Shown here piece after piece: positions 63,494 to 64,000 of a DNA stretch of 64,000 nucleotides. Source of the DNA: Amycolatopsis vancoresmycina (GTDB taxonomy: Bacteria; Actinomycetota; Actinomycetes; Mycobacteriales; Pseudonocardiaceae); contig NZ_JNYY01000013.1 in the NCBI RefSeq assembly GCF_000716785.1, positions 124,001-188,000 on the forward strand. The letters run 5' to 3'. Under the pieces are notes generated by a model. That model was not told the DNA's origin, searched no databases, and was given only the letters and a program-made list of their open reading frames with translations. The stretch's first letter is position 1. Each line of letters starts with the position of its first letter. The translations under genes and the position numbers were made by a program.

Positions 63494-64000
63494 TCAGTGG
63501 CGGAACGCCTCCGCCAGCCACCACGATCCGCCGTCGTCCGCGATCTTCGCGTCGATGACCAGCGGTTGCGCTCGCGGTCCCGTCAGCCACTCCCGTACCG
63601 CCGACAGGTCCTCCGGCCGGCGCACCGTGACGCCCGTGCAACCGAAGCCGCGGGCGATCGCCGCCAGGTCCGTGTCCGGGAAGCGGACCGTTGTCATGTC
63701 GGCGTCGCCGAAGTGGTGGACCTCGGCGCCGTACGCCGCGTCGTTGTACACGATCACCACCAGGGGGAGGTGCAGGCGGACTGCTGTGTCCAGTTCGGAC
63801 AGTGCCATGTGGAATCCGCCGTCGCCGGTGCCCAGGACCGGGAGGCGGTCCGGGCGGGCCAACGCTGCTCCGATCGCCGTCGCCAAGCCCAGGCCGATGC
63901 TCTGGAATGCCTGTGTGAAACAGAACCCCTGCTCGTCGGGTACCGACAGGTACGCGCTCGGGTAACCCATGAAGTTGCCCGAGTCGATCGAGACGATCCG
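63494..64000 (-). CDS. Thiamine-diphosphate enzyme, acetolactate-synthase-like large subunit (partial, 5' end outside window)
   Basis: The open frame runs to the window edge; 168 C-terminal residues are seen (an internal ATG at 63970 is not the start). ThDP-binding motif GTGDGGFHMALSELDTAVRL then VVIVYNDAAYGAE supplies GDG...N. FQSIGLGLATAIGAALARP is the pre-motif helix. The C-terminus is that of benzoylformate-decarboxylase or acetolactate-synthase relatives; the exact reaction cannot be told from this part. Confidence 0.85.
   Translation of the reverse strand, partial: RIVSIDSGNFMGYPSAYLSVPDEQGFCFTQAFQSIGLGLATAIGAALARPDRLPVLGTGDGGFHMALSELDTAVRLHLPLVVIVYNDAAYGAEVHHFGDADMTTVRFPDTDLAAIARGFGCTGVTVRRPEDLSAVREWLTGPRAQPLVIDAKIADDGGSWWLAEAFRH

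Overview
The window comes from a very GC-rich actinobacterium. The gene content (an AfsR/SARP regulator, a type VII-secretion gene trio, an F420-type luciferase-like oxidoreductase, DUF742, DUF3072, many SpoIIE/STAS/HATPase partner-switching genes, and large secreted glycoside hydrolases) fits the Pseudonocardiaceae, most likely an Amycolatopsis-like organism. That placement is inference. I see no rRNA, tRNA, CRISPR array, intact transposase or replication origin. Most genes look chromosomal.

Layout. 1-5 kb: an XRE/TPR regulator cut by the window edge, and a 1,211-residue repeat protein of clearly lower GC with a C-terminal PIN-like nuclease signature, the best candidate here for an acquired conflict (defence) protein. 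5-10.6 kb: AfsR/SARP-NB-ARC regulator, an orphan DUF742 gene, a TetR/hydrolase pair and an internally deleted SDR. 10.6-17 kb: three overlapping type VII secretion-related genes, a DinB protein and a secreted glucodextranase-like GH15 enzyme. 17-27 kb: a dense partner-switching signalling cluster with three SpoIIE phosphatases, three STAS antagonists, two stand-alone HATPase anti-sigma-type kinases, a GAF-ANTAR protein and a 1,360-residue fusion of hybrid histidine kinase, phosphatase and kinase. No sigma factor is encoded nearby.

27-41 kb: metabolite repair (NnrD), a regulator plus two SDRs, PhoD phosphatase, a secreted esterase-xylanase-CBM2 protein, another HATPase kinase, a short second Rho factor, small hypothetical genes, and a divergent pair of cell-wall hydrolases. 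41-58 kb: mainly regulator/target pairs (LysR-dehydratase, ArsR-like-hydrolase, LysR-EamA, MarR-azoreductase, Lrp-indolepyruvate oxidoreductase), several with clear palindromic operators in the shared intergenic DNA, plus a GH76 mannanase-like protein and an orphan response regulator.

58-62.3 kb: a 1,205-residue polymorphic-toxin or contractile-injection-type effector ending in a nucleotidyltransferase-like domain (GS...DxD), followed 30 bases later by a small gene in the position of an immunity protein. With the TPR-PIN gene this is the most promising place for undescribed biology. The window ends with a secreted Tiki/ChaN-like protein and the C-terminal part of an acetolactate-synthase-type ThDP enzyme.

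All family assignments come from reading motifs and remembered family patterns. No database search was run.
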